Positions 7,678-16,256 of a stretch of 64,000 nt of DNA are shown piece by piece. The notes under the pieces are model-generated. The model worked only from the letters and a program-made list of their open reading frames with translations, was not told the DNA's origin and searched no databases. The position numbers and the translations under genes were made by a program. Origin of the DNA: Halorubrum tebenquichense DSM 14210 (GTDB taxonomy: Archaea > Halobacteriota > Halobacteria > Halobacteriales > Haloferacaceae); contig NZ_AOJD01000027.1 in assembly GCF_000337415.1 (NCBI RefSeq), positions 23,605-87,604 on the forward strand, written 5' to 3'. The number at the start of each line of letters is the position of its first letter. The first letter of the stretch is position 1.

Positions 7678-8457
7678 CTACGAGTCGACGACAGCCTCGC
7701 TCGCGTCCGCTTCCTCCGTTTCCTCCTCTTCGCTCACGGCGTCGGCGAGTTCATCGAGTCGCTCCTCGGCTCGATCTCGGTCTTCGGGGTACCCGACATC
7801 GATGCGCCAGCCGTCCAGCCGGATCGCGTCGATCGTGCGGCCGGACTGGATGAGGAGATCGATCGCGTCGGGAAGCTCGTACTCGCCGCGGTCGGAGGGC
7901 TGGACGAGGTGACACGCGTGGAAGATGGCGGGCGTGAACGTGTAGAAGCCGGTCATTACGAGGTTGCTCGGCGGATCGTCGGGCTTCTCGACGACCTCGA
8001 CGACCTCGCCGTACTCGTTGGTGTCCAAGACACCGTACCGGGAGGCCTCCTCGTAGGGGACCTCTTCGACGAGGAACGCGGCGTCGGCGCGCTCCTCCTG
8101 CTGACGGCTTGCGACGTCGCCGAGGTTCCCGCGGAACACGTTGTCGCCGAGCATCAGCATGAACGGGCCGTCGATGTGGGGTTCCGCCTGAAGGATGGCG
8201 TGAGCGAGACCGAGCTGTTCGCGCTGGTGGGCGTAGGTGATTGGGACGCCCTCGTACTCGTCGCCGTAGCGATCGATGATCTGCTCGGCCTTGTAGCCGA
8301 CGACGACGACGAGTTCGGTCGCGCCCGCGTCGATCAGGTTGTCGAAGACGTCCTGAATGAGCGGCGTGCCGTTCACTTCGACGAGGACCTTCGGTTTGTC
8401 GTCGGTGAGCGGTCGGAGTCGCGTGCCCTTGCCAGCGGCGAGTACGACTGCTTGCAT
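7678..8457 (-). CDS. Sugar-1-phosphate nucleotidyltransferase (AglF/RmlA-like)
   Basis: A 259-residue protein with the signature N-terminus VVLAAGKGTRLRPLTDDKPK of glucose-1-phosphate thymidylyl/uridylyltransferases, LGDNVF for metal and nucleotide binding, VVEKPDDPPSN and GWRIDVGYPED in the substrate half. It makes an NDP-sugar from NTP and a sugar-1-phosphate in the cytosol. In Haloferax the homologous AglF supplies the N-glycosylation pathway, and this gene lies in an agl-type locus. A poly-acidic tail of about 20 residues is haloarchaeal in style. A TATA-like AAAGTATTT (reverse strand, about 8485-8493) lies 27-35 bp before the start, suggesting a leaderless monocistronic transcript. The nucleotide and sugar specificity cannot be read from sequence. 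Confidence 0.88.
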   Translation of the reverse strand: MQAVVLAAGKGTRLRPLTDDKPKVLVEVNGTPLIQDVFDNLIDAGATELVVVVGYKAEQIIDRYGDEYEGVPITYAHQREQLGLAHAILQAEPHIDGPFMLMLGDNVFRGNLGDVASRQQEERADAAFLVEEVPYEEASRYGVLDTNEYGEVVEVVEKPDDPPSNLVMTGFYTFTPAIFHACHLVQPSDRGEYELPDAIDLLIQSGRTIDAIRLDGWRIDVGYPEDRDRAEERLDELADAVSEEEETEEADASEAVVDS

Positions 8458-8600
8458 GAGTAGGCGGTGTTTGCGGGGTGGGAAATACTTTGTCGTCAGC
8501 GATCCGGATCTGAGAGTCGGAGAGTATCACCAATCGCTGTGATCGCCGGTTAGGTACTCTCGGTAGTCCGGGTCTGTGAACGTGAACGTCGCGAAGAAGG

Positions 8601-9497
8601 CTAACTCGTGGGCGCGGGGATGTCGTCGCGCTCCTCGCCGAAGAGGAACTCGTAGTAGTAGCCGAGGCCTCGACAGGTGAGCATCGCGAACGAGAGGAAC
8701 GCGAACGCGAGTCGCGTGGCGAGAGACAGTTCGTCGCCTTCCTCGTCGTCGTTGCCCGATCCGCTCGGTCGCGGCGGGATTCCTGGGGTGCCGTAGCGTT
8801 CCGGGTAGTACCGTTGCTTCTGGCAGAAGCCGCGACCGACGCGGAAGTTCTTCTTCGCGAGCGATTCGAACCGCGTGCGTGCGGGATGGTAGACGACTGC
8901 GTCCTCGGCGTAGCCTTGGTCGTAGCCCGCCTCGTGGACGCGCTCCCCGAACTCGCGGTCGCCGCCGGAGATGAGTCGGGCGTCGAAGAAACCGACCTCC
9001 TCGAAGACTTCGCGACGGACGAGGAGGGCGCAGGTAGGGGCGTAATTCTCGTTTTCGAGGTACTGTTTTACCGGGAATCCGGTATGTGCGTTGTATCTGC
9101 CGACGAGCGTGTCTTCCGGGAGTGTAAGTTCGACGTTACAGCCGAGGTAGTCGACACCCTGTTCGTCCATTGTTGCGAGAGCGGTTTCGAGCCAGTCACT
9201 GTCAACGGTTTCGTCGGCGTCGAGGAACGCGAGTACGTCGCCGTCAGCGTGTTGGAGACCCGTGTTTCGGGCGGCGTAGGAGCCTTGTATTTGTCTCTCA
9301 CAATAGGATCTGATACGAGGATTGTTCGCTGTAAACGATTGGATTATCTCTGAAGTGTCGTCAGTAGACGCGTTGTCTACTACAACTACTTCACTAATAC
9401 TATCTTGCCGGAGAATATGATCAAGTGTATTGTTTATTCCCTCTGAATCATTGTAAACGGGGATGATTATTGTAAACTTCGGTTGAATATCACTCAT
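8601..9497 (-). CDS. Family 2 glycosyltransferase (AglE-like)
   Basis: A 298-residue protein; ATG 9497 is preferred to a TTG nine bases upstream. GT-A features: IIIPVYNDSEG at the N-terminus, VVVDNASTDDT, a DxD motif in LAFLDADE, and GGDREFGERVHEAGY, which resembles the acceptor/base region of GT2 enzymes. A C-terminal hydrophobic segment (LAFAFLSFAMLTCRGLGYYY) probably associates with the membrane, consistent with adding sugar to a dolichol-linked glycan. It is a paralogue of the gene at 14063-14935 (shared IQGSYAARN, VDYLGCNVE, APTCAL). The first 65 codons are AT-rich while the rest is GC-rich, so a recombination junction probably lies near 9295. Confidence 0.88.
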   Translation of the reverse strand: MSDIQPKFTIIIPVYNDSEGINNTLDHILRQDSISEVVVVDNASTDDTSEIIQSFTANNPRIRSYCERQIQGSYAARNTGLQHADGDVLAFLDADETVDSDWLETALATMDEQGVDYLGCNVELTLPEDTLVGRYNAHTGFPVKQYLENENYAPTCALLVRREVFEEVGFFDARLISGGDREFGERVHEAGYDQGYAEDAVVYHPARTRFESLAKKNFRVGRGFCQKQRYYPERYGTPGIPPRPSGSGNDDEEGDELSLATRLAFAFLSFAMLTCRGLGYYYEFLFGEERDDIPAPTS

Positions 9498-9507
9498 AAA
9501 ATACAAT

Positions 9508-10722
9508 TCAGGTATTGTTCTTTAATAAGCCGTAGTCAGCATATTTTTGAGTTATACTTTGACAAAAGGTCTCCCATGTAGGCACAGCAGATTTATTCGG
9601 CTTGTGTTCTGAGTTATCCAGTAAAGATTCAAATTTCTGACTCCACTGTGAAACATCAGGGGGCACAACAGACACTCCTGGTTCTCCTTCAACAATTTCT
9701 CGAACCATAGTATCTGTCGATATTGCCACTCTTGCGCCAGCAACGTACGCTTCTAGTGGAACAAGACCGTATGCGACCCAAGCAGGATGGGCCAGTAAAT
9801 CAGCCGCTACATAATACTCTGGTAGATCTTTTTCAGGAATATACCCCGCGAAAACAACAGAGCTCTCAATACCGACTTTTGAGACGAGTGACTTCAGTTT
9901 GTCTTCCTCCTTACCAGACCCACCAATGACCAATGTAACATCTTCTCGACCAGTCCGTCTACAGAACTCGGCAAATGATTTAATTAGTAATGTGTTTCTT
10001 TTTCTTCGATCCAGTCGACCCACATTCAAAATCATATGATCCGTATTGATATTTGGGAGTTCTCTTGGTTCAATATCAACACTAATCTTGAACCAGTCTT
10101 GACTGACGCCAGGTCTGACAACCTCTGGGTCAATTTCGTAACAAAACGATAGTTCAGATGCGACTCTGTCTGTGAGGGTTGTAACGATTTCACTCTCCTG
10201 TAGAGCCTCTTGACGGAGTCGTTCACGACACTCGTAGTATAACCGTTCTATAGGGGTGCTGTGGTAGTCCTGAAACGTAGCATGACCATCAATAGACGAG
10301 ATCTGTTGCTGATACCCTTCTTTTCGGGTATGTGGTTGTAATTTTGGATTATCGTCGAACCAGAAGGGTGATCCATTCACATGGCATGCGTAATTAATAT
10401 CTGTGCCTCGAGTAGCAAGATATACCTCAATGTCTTTGTAGTGAGAAATAACGAAGTCTAAACCATCCTTCAGAATTTGCGATCGGATATCACGAACTTG
10501 TTTTAGTCGGTCTGTCTTTGGAACGTTTAATACCCTACCGCTATTGGGTATTTCTTGTATAGCTATATTATTTACTCCGACAGATTCACGAAAGTTTGGA
10601 TAGTCCTTTTCAGGGTATATACGAACGGTATGGCCCCTTTCTCTGAGATCGCGGGCCTGTTCAAGAATTAAGCGTTCTGCACCACCAGGAGAGAGTGAAA
10701 GAGTAACCAATCCAATTTTCAT
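9508..10722 (-). CDS. Family 4 glycosyltransferase
   Basis: A 404-residue GT-B protein starting MKIGLVTLSLSPGGAERL, the usual GT4 N-terminus with the GG loop. The C-terminal Rossmann half contains LNVGRLDRRKRNTLLIKSF, VIGGSGKEEDKL, VVFAGYIPEKDLPEYY and the EX7E-like HPAWVAYGLVPLEAYVAG, which binds the NDP-sugar phosphate. The enzyme is cytosolic or peripheral and retaining; donor and acceptor are unknown. The gene is AT-rich and lies 10 bp from the GT2 gene downstream in the leftward cluster, so co-transcription is likely. Confidence 0.88.
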   Translation of the reverse strand: MKIGLVTLSLSPGGAERLILEQARDLRERGHTVRIYPEKDYPNFRESVGVNNIAIQEIPNSGRVLNVPKTDRLKQVRDIRSQILKDGLDFVISHYKDIEVYLATRGTDINYACHVNGSPFWFDDNPKLQPHTRKEGYQQQISSIDGHATFQDYHSTPIERLYYECRERLRQEALQESEIVTTLTDRVASELSFCYEIDPEVVRPGVSQDWFKISVDIEPRELPNINTDHMILNVGRLDRRKRNTLLIKSFAEFCRRTGREDVTLVIGGSGKEEDKLKSLVSKVGIESSVVFAGYIPEKDLPEYYVAADLLAHPAWVAYGLVPLEAYVAGARVAISTDTMVREIVEGEPGVSVVPPDVSQWSQKFESLLDNSEHKPNKSAVPTWETFCQSITQKYADYGLLKNNT

Positions 10723-10800
10723 TAGTTGCGATAAGATGTTCACCCAATAAGTAATTTCTTGAATTACACCAGATAGTGGTAGTGAAAAATATAATAGTAC

Positions 10801-12060
10801 TTATATATTTTCTTCAATTAGTTTGTCGATTGTTTCCCAAATATACTCTAACTTTTCTTCGGTCATTCTGTGGTGATTTCCCACAAATAGTCCATTCTCA
10901 TGGATATGCTCAGAGTGCTCAAGATCTCCCTCTACTCGATGCGGAATCGAGTCGAATACTGGTTGCCTCGCCATGTTACCGGCGAGTATCGGCCTAGTCT
11001 CAATGTTATGTTCCTTAAGGTGAGACTGAAGCTCATCTCTCGATATCGGAGCGTCTTCTCGAAGGAGCAACGGATAGGCGAACCACGAACATTCGCCTTT
11101 CGGATGCTCCTCAAGGAGAGAGAATATTTCCGAATACTTTAATAGCTTTTCGTTTAGGTACTCCGCGTTCGATTTCCGTTTCTCAAGGAAACCATCGATC
11201 CGATCTAGTTGGTGAATTCCAAACCCACCCTGAATCTCGGTTGGACGAAGATTGTATCCTGTGCTCGCGAAAAGGAATCGTTCATCAATTTCCGGGTTTG
11301 ACTCGACAAACTCAGAGTTGTCGTCCACTTCGCGAACCCAGCCATGGGCTCTAGACATCCGAAGTTTCTCAAGATAATCATCAGAATCAGTCACAATCAT
11401 TCCTCCCTCAATAGTTGAGATGTGATGGGAGAAAAAGAAACTGAACGTACCCATATCGCCGAAGCTTCCCACGTGATCTCCATCGTATCTCGCGCCGTGA
11501 GCCTCACAACAGTCCTCTATGAGAGCGAGGTCGTGTCTCTCACATAACTCAACTAATGCGTCCATATCACAAGGATTCCCGAGAAGATGTACTGGCAGGA
11601 TGGCCGCTGTGTCCTCGGTAATTGCCTCTTCAGCGGCATCAATATCGATTGTATACGTACTAGAATCGACGTCCACCAGAACCGGCGTTGCACCGACATC
11701 TAATATCGGAAAGACACTTGTAGACCACGATACAGCAGGAACGATTACTTCATCCCCCGGTTCGATGGCAGTCCCCTCTAGTGCTTTTAGTGCCAGCAGG
11801 TTTGCTGAGGACCCCGAATTCACCATCACTCCATGGTCTGATCCAGTGTACTCACTCCATCCAGATTCGAATTGCTGGACTTTATCTCCCATAGTAACCC
11901 AAGTAGAGAGAAGTGATTCCAGCGATTCCATCACTTCGGCAGTCCCGTACGTGGGTCTGCTGAGCCGAATCTTTGACTCTCCGGGTATGAATGTCTCTTC
12001 TTCCTCAAAATGCTGTTCAACTTTTGGCTCGATCTCTGTTAGTATCTCGTCGACGTCCAT
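10801..12060 (-). CDS. DegT-fold PLP enzyme of the sugar 3-dehydratase type (ColD/RfbH-like; active-site Lys replaced by His)
   Basis: A 419-residue fold-type I PLP enzyme of the DegT/DnrJ/EryC1/StrS family: NSGSSANLLAL (82-92), VIVPAVSWSTSV, EDCCEAHGA (D183 holding the PLP ring) and GTFSFFFSHHISTIEGG. In sugar aminotransferases the residue at H212 is the lysine forming the internal aldimine. His in an HHI motif is the hallmark of the 3-dehydratases ColD (GDP-4-keto-6-deoxymannose 3-dehydratase) and RfbH. The CxC cluster that holds [2Fe-2S] in RfbH-type enzymes is not seen after the HHI motif, favouring ColD-type chemistry with glutamate as co-substrate. It overlaps the SDR gene by one base and that gene overlaps gmd, giving a coherent three-step module. 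Confidence 0.8.
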   Translation of the reverse strand: MDVDEILTEIEPKVEQHFEEEETFIPGESKIRLSRPTYGTAEVMESLESLLSTWVTMGDKVQQFESGWSEYTGSDHGVMVNSGSSANLLALKALEGTAIEPGDEVIVPAVSWSTSVFPILDVGATPVLVDVDSSTYTIDIDAAEEAITEDTAAILPVHLLGNPCDMDALVELCERHDLALIEDCCEAHGARYDGDHVGSFGDMGTFSFFFSHHISTIEGGMIVTDSDDYLEKLRMSRAHGWVREVDDNSEFVESNPEIDERFLFASTGYNLRPTEIQGGFGIHQLDRIDGFLEKRKSNAEYLNEKLLKYSEIFSLLEEHPKGECSWFAYPLLLREDAPISRDELQSHLKEHNIETRPILAGNMARQPVFDSIPHRVEGDLEHSEHIHENGLFVGNHHRMTEEKLEYIWETIDKLIEENI

Positions 12061-12971
12061 TATGCTCTAATTCCCCGTATTGTGTCTACAATTCCGGCTT
12101 CCAAGTCGTATTTTGGACTCCAACCGAGATCGCGAATACGACTGTTGTCCGAAACCATCCGACTGATCTCTACTTCTCGACTTCTTCCCGTTCCCTCTGA
12201 GATCACTTTCAATTCAGTCTTATCCAGTTCTTTCAAAATAGTTTCGACAACTTCCCCCACAGAGTGTTCCTGACCACTACCAACATTGTAGATCTCGTAC
12301 TTTGGCTCCTCTTGAGTTGTCAGCATCTCAACAGCCCTTACTAAGTCAGAGACATGTATAAAGTCACGAGTAGGTTCCATGTTTCCAAGTTGGATTCGAT
12401 CCTTCGTTTGAGCTTGTCTGATAACAGTCGGTATTAGATTCTGTTCCGTCTGTCCCGGACCGTACACTGTGAATGCGCGTATAATCGTTGTTTCAATACC
12501 GTATGCGGCTCCGTATCCCTGTACCAAGTTTTCACCAGCAGCCTTTGTAGCAGCGTACGGATGTGTCGGCTGAATAGGGTGTTCTTCACTAATCGGTAAC
12601 CTATCTGGTTCTCCATAAATAGACGCACTACTCAGATAGACGAAGTGATCCACATCGTCAATTCGGCATTGCTCTAGTACATTTTGTGTCCCTGTTGTAT
12701 TCACAGAGAAGGTCTGCTGTGGATTCCTGATCGACCCGCTAACTGAGACGACACCCGCAAGATGAAATACCGCATCAAACTGTTCAAAAGATGGAAGAGT
12801 ATTTCTAAATGTCACGTCCCCGAAGATAGACTGGACATCACTTGAGAAGTGTTCTGTAGCGTCACGCTCTCGCGCGAGTACAGTAACTCGGCGATTATTG
12901 GTGTTCAACTCTCTGACCAAGTGGCTCCCGATGAAACCAGTGCCACCGGTGATCAGTACATTCTCACTCAT
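12060..12971 (-). CDS. Extended SDR: NDP-sugar 4-reductase/epimerase (Rmd-like)
   Basis: A 303-residue extended short-chain dehydrogenase: VLITGGTGFIGSHLV nucleotide-binding loop, HLAGVVSVSGS, YLSSASIYGE (catalytic Ser) and the YxxxK pair in YAATK. IRAFTVYGPGQ resembles GDP-4-keto-6-deoxymannose reductases more than GDP-fucose synthases, and RDFIHVSDLVRA and YNVGSG complete the fold. Lying between the 3-dehydratase and gmd with overlaps at both ends, it most simply reduces C4 of the GDP-4-keto-3,6-dideoxy sugar. Epimerase activity at C5, as in colitose synthesis by ColC, is possible but the protein is not clearly ColC-like. A general UDP-sugar 4-epimerase is the main alternative. Confidence 0.82.
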   Translation of the reverse strand: MSENVLITGGTGFIGSHLVRELNTNNRRVTVLARERDATEHFSSDVQSIFGDVTFRNTLPSFEQFDAVFHLAGVVSVSGSIRNPQQTFSVNTTGTQNVLEQCRIDDVDHFVYLSSASIYGEPDRLPISEEHPIQPTHPYAATKAAGENLVQGYGAAYGIETTIIRAFTVYGPGQTEQNLIPTVIRQAQTKDRIQLGNMEPTRDFIHVSDLVRAVEMLTTQEEPKYEIYNVGSGQEHSVGEVVETILKELDKTELKVISEGTGRSREVEISRMVSDNSRIRDLGWSPKYDLEAGIVDTIRGIRA

Positions 12972-13953
12972 TGGGCTGAGCTGCCTGTGAATTATCCGAC
13001 TGTAGTTCCGCTAAATCGGTTTCGACCATCTCTACAATGAGATCCTCAAAAGTCTTCTGGGGTTCCCAGTCCAGTTCAGATTTGGCATTTGAAATGTCCG
13101 CCTTCAGTACGTCAACTTCCGCTGGCCGGAAGAACTTTTCATTAATTTCAACGTAGTCCTCCCAGTCTAATCCAACTTCGTTGAAGGCGATTCGAGCGCA
13201 ATCTCGTACAGAATGATGTTCCCCAGTTCCAATTACGAGATCTTTGGGGGTATCTTGCTGTAACATCAGGTGCATGGCCTTGACGTAGTCTTCAGCGTGT
13301 CCCCAATCACGTTTCGCATCTAAATTACCGAGCTCAAGTTTGTCCTGAAGCCCGAGAGAGATCGCTGCTGCCCCCCGCGTTATTTTACGAGTTACAAAAT
13401 TCTTTCCGCGTCGAGGCGATTCGTGATTAAATAGAACTCCGTTAACCGTGAACATGTCATGGGCTTCCCGATAATTGACCGTTGACCAGTATGCGTAGAG
13501 TTTTGACGTTCCGTAAGGGCTACGCGGCTGGAATGGCGTGTCGATTGATTGTGTTTCCTCAGAGGAATTCCCGAACAGTTCGCTGGTAGATGCTTGGTAA
13601 AACTTCGCGTCTGGCTGGTGTTTTCGAACAGCCTCTAGAACTCGTGTTGCGCCCAGTCCAGTTATATTACCGGTGTGAACCGGCTGATTGAAACTCTCCG
13701 GTACGAAAGAGAGAGCCGCAAGATTATAGACTTCATCCGGTCGAGTCTCTCGAACTACTCTATCCAGAGACGACTGATCCGCAAGATCCCCTTGAACTAG
13801 TTCTAAGTCTGTAATATGATCTATACGACGGTGTCCTTGAGTGCTTTTCCACCTTTCTAACCCATACACATCGTAGCCTTTTGATAGTAGATATTCGGCT
13901 AGGTAGCTTCCATCTTGACCAGTAACGCCCGTTATTAGTGCGGTGTTGGACAT
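12964..13953 (-). CDS. gmd: GDP-mannose 4,6-dehydratase
   Basis: A 329-residue protein starting MSNTALITGVTGQDGSYL at ATG 13953; an upstream in-frame extension lacks similarity. Family-defining motifs are TGQDGSYLAEYLL, STSELFGNS, YGTSKLYAYW (catalytic Tyr/Lys), FNHESPRRGKNFVTRKI, GNLDAKRDWGHAEDYV and FFRPAEVD. It converts GDP-D-mannose to GDP-4-keto-6-deoxy-D-mannose with bound NADP(H), in the cytosol. It overlaps the SDR gene by 8 bases and is the first gene of the run gmd, SDR, 3-dehydratase. The 110-bp upstream region to the next gene is AT-rich and probably holds the promoter. Confidence 0.95.
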   Translation of the reverse strand: MSNTALITGVTGQDGSYLAEYLLSKGYDVYGLERWKSTQGHRRIDHITDLELVQGDLADQSSLDRVVRETRPDEVYNLAALSFVPESFNQPVHTGNITGLGATRVLEAVRKHQPDAKFYQASTSELFGNSSEETQSIDTPFQPRSPYGTSKLYAYWSTVNYREAHDMFTVNGVLFNHESPRRGKNFVTRKITRGAAAISLGLQDKLELGNLDAKRDWGHAEDYVKAMHLMLQQDTPKDLVIGTGEHHSVRDCARIAFNEVGLDWEDYVEINEKFFRPAEVDVLKADISNAKSELDWEPQKTFEDLIVEMVETDLAELQSDNSQAAQPNE

Positions 13954-14062
13954 CACTTTAGTAAGACTCCGCCAATATAACAAACCTTTCCATTAGGTGT
14001 TCGCGTAACAAATTGCTTACTTTATTATCATACCGATGGGCTAGTGAGCATATAATTTCAAA

Positions 14063-14935
14063 CTAATTTCTGAGATAGCTGTCGATACTAGATGACATTT
14101 GAACCAGTTTTAAAAAATAGGCCACGATATAGACGAGCCAGATTCGAGAGCTATTCTTAGAGCGGTTAGCAATCCGAACTGGATTCGGAGGGATAAGCCG
14201 GAGTGGACACAAAGGATGTAGAGCGAGGTCAAATTGTTGCCAAAGCTGGTACTGGCCAGTGCCAATTCGTTTAGCTTTCAATACATGCTCTCGAAGTGTG
14301 GATCGAACTGGATGTCGAGCGATCAATTGGCCACTGTAATCCATTGCAAACCCAGCGTTGTGAACTCTTTTTCCGAACTCTTTATCCCCACCTGATGTGA
14401 GTGATTCTTCGAATAACCCAACGTCATTTACAATGTCTCGGCGGATCACGAGCGCACATGTGGGTGCGAACTGCTTGGTTTCCAAGTAGTGTTCGACGGG
14501 GAGACCCATTGCGACATCGTACCGCGCCCAAAATGTGTCCTCTCCCTCCGGGATGTACATCTCGACGTTACACCCCAGATAGTCCACATCGGAGTTTTGG
14601 AACCGCTCGTGAACGTCAGCGACCCACGAATCTTCGACCGTAACGTCGGCATCGATGAACGCAAGGAGGTCACCGGACGCGTGTTCAATTCCAGCGTTTC
14701 GAGCCGCGTAGGAACCCTGTATTTCCGTCTCCGAGTACCCGAATACGAGCTCCGGGTAGTTCTTCTCAAACTCCTCGATTACGGTTGGTGTTTCGTCGGT
14801 CGAGTCGTTGTCGACGACGATGATTTCGTAGTCCGGAGGATTCTGCTGGTCTGTTAGTGATAAGAGTGTGTCTCGGATCCCGCCTGGATCGTTATACACG
14901 GGGATAATAACTGAAAGAGTTGTATTGGATCTCAT
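14063..14935 (-). CDS. Family 2 glycosyltransferase (paralogue of 8601-9497)
   Basis: A 290-residue GT2 enzyme starting MRSNTTLSVIIPVYND. It has VVDNDSTDETP, the DxD motif in AFIDADVTV, VDYLGCNVEMYIPEGED, and GGDKEFGKRVHNAG near the catalytic region. IQGSYAARNAG and FAPTCALVIRRD are shared with the 8601-9497 enzyme, so the two arose by duplication or come from related loci and may add similar sugars. A C-terminal hydrophobic stretch (IWLVYIVAYFLKLVQM) suggests membrane association. The 198-bp region upstream is AT-rich with no visible gene and probably holds its promoter. Confidence 0.87.
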   Translation of the reverse strand: MRSNTTLSVIIPVYNDPGGIRDTLLSLTDQQNPPDYEIIVVDNDSTDETPTVIEEFEKNYPELVFGYSETEIQGSYAARNAGIEHASGDLLAFIDADVTVEDSWVADVHERFQNSDVDYLGCNVEMYIPEGEDTFWARYDVAMGLPVEHYLETKQFAPTCALVIRRDIVNDVGLFEESLTSGGDKEFGKRVHNAGFAMDYSGQLIARHPVRSTLREHVLKAKRIGTGQYQLWQQFDLALHPLCPLRLIPPNPVRIANRSKNSSRIWLVYIVAYFLKLVQMSSSIDSYLRN

Positions 14936-15133
14936 CAACTCATCGTGAATTTTAGTATTTCCAAGTTGGTGCTATTGAGACAAATCAATTTGTTTATTTT
15001 CATCATAATTTTTGATCTTTGAACCGACTTTCAATACTCGCTGAATCTACCTATTATATCCGTTTTGGCACTTCTGAGAATATACTTTTTCACTTGTACC
15101 GTTTAAAATGCCATATTGTAAGACTGCTATTCT

Positions 15134-16168
15134 TCAGCTGTCCGTTAGAAGGTCAAAGTACTGCTCGCCACCATCACAAGCAATGAGAACGACCGTCGTA
15201 TCCTCATCGGTTTCCGCAATACTGTGGGCCACACTTAGTGCAGCACCGGCAGATGGTCCGATTAGAAGGCCTTGATCCCGAGCAGCCTTTTTTGTCCACG
15301 ATATTGCGGTGTCGTCACCTACTGAAACAACGCAATCGATGTAATCGAACCACATAGTCGGGGTTTCACTTCCCTTGCCAAGCCCCTCTATTTTCGTGTC
15401 ATAATCTACTGGTTCCTCATCATAGAACGAAGTACTAATGTTCGATCTCTCGGCGTCAACACCGATAATTTCGACTGAATCGTCTTGCTCCTTCACGTAC
15501 TTCCCGATTCCAGAAAGGGTTCCACCGGTCCCCATTGGACAGACAACATGGGTCAGGTCTTCAGTCTGATTCCAGAGTTCCGGCCCTGTCCACTTTTCAT
15601 GGACTTGTGGATTCAACTGATTATGATATTGGTTGAGGAAGACACCATCCCGTTCATCAGCAATCCGTTCTGCTGTACTACGATAGTGCCCCGGTTCTGA
15701 GGAGTCGACATCGGGGCACGTAACCAGTTCCGAACCAAAGGCTTCAACATAGCCCATCTTTTGACCGCTCGTTGTCTCAGGTGTTGTGATTGTGTTGTCA
15801 AGACCGAGCCGATTTGCGACCAGTGCGACGCCACCAGCCGTATTTCCGGAGGAGGCTTCAACGACAAGATCGTCGTCAGAAAGTTCACCGGACGCTCGCA
15901 TTTCCAGAATCATCCCGAGTGCAATCCTATCCTTCATCGAGCCGGTAGGGTTCTCCTTTTCTAGTTTCACCCAGAGGTCTCCGGATAACTCGTCGGGGTA
16001 CTTGACCATTGAGGTATCTCCGATAAGAGAGAGTATTGGATCGTCGATATCGTACGGGGGAAGTGGTGTACAGTTTTGTTCGCTGTTCCGGTGGTCCTGC
16101 ATTGCCTCTGCCGTAGCCATACAACCTCCGGCTAGATTAACCTCGTCAAGAGGGTGCTCTTCCGTCAT
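15134..16168 (-). CDS. Cysteine-synthase-like fold-type II PLP enzyme in the glycan cassette
   Basis: A 344-residue member of the cysteine synthase/cystathionine beta-synthase family. PLP lysine K79 lies in NPTGSMKDR, the substrate loop is SSGNTAGG (106-113), the phosphate cradle is GTGGTLSG and the PLP-ring serine is in GPSAGAAL. These enzymes do beta-replacement on serine derivatives: cysteine synthesis, or 2,3-diaminopropionate-type products in SbnA/VioB relatives. About 40 N-terminal residues precede the usual start of the fold and carry two cysteines. It lies between glycosyltransferases and faces a ligase-like gene 88 bp away, so a role in making an amino-acid building block for the glycan is attractive. 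Ordinary cysteine biosynthesis is the alternative. Confidence 0.8.
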   Translation of the reverse strand: MTEEHPLDEVNLAGGCMATAEAMQDHRNSEQNCTPLPPYDIDDPILSLIGDTSMVKYPDELSGDLWVKLEKENPTGSMKDRIALGMILEMRASGELSDDDLVVEASSGNTAGGVALVANRLGLDNTITTPETTSGQKMGYVEAFGSELVTCPDVDSSEPGHYRSTAERIADERDGVFLNQYHNQLNPQVHEKWTGPELWNQTEDLTHVVCPMGTGGTLSGIGKYVKEQDDSVEIIGVDAERSNISTSFYDEEPVDYDTKIEGLGKGSETPTMWFDYIDCVVSVGDDTAISWTKKAARDQGLLIGPSAGAALSVAHSIAETDEDTTVVLIACDGGEQYFDLLTDS

Positions 16169-16256
16169 TATACCACCATAAGGGCAACAATTCGCTTAAA
16201 ACGATTGGTTTTTATTGAGGTGCTGATAACGAGATGATGTTAGAAAATTTGCTACC

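Noticed and set aside
7337..7912. 191-codon open frame on the + strand
   Set aside because: Serine/arginine-rich shadow overlapping the 3' end of the nucleotidyltransferase gene; no motif.
10801..12060. Calling the DegT-family enzyme a sugar aminotransferase
   Set aside because: The PLP lysine position is histidine in the HHI context of known 3-dehydratases.
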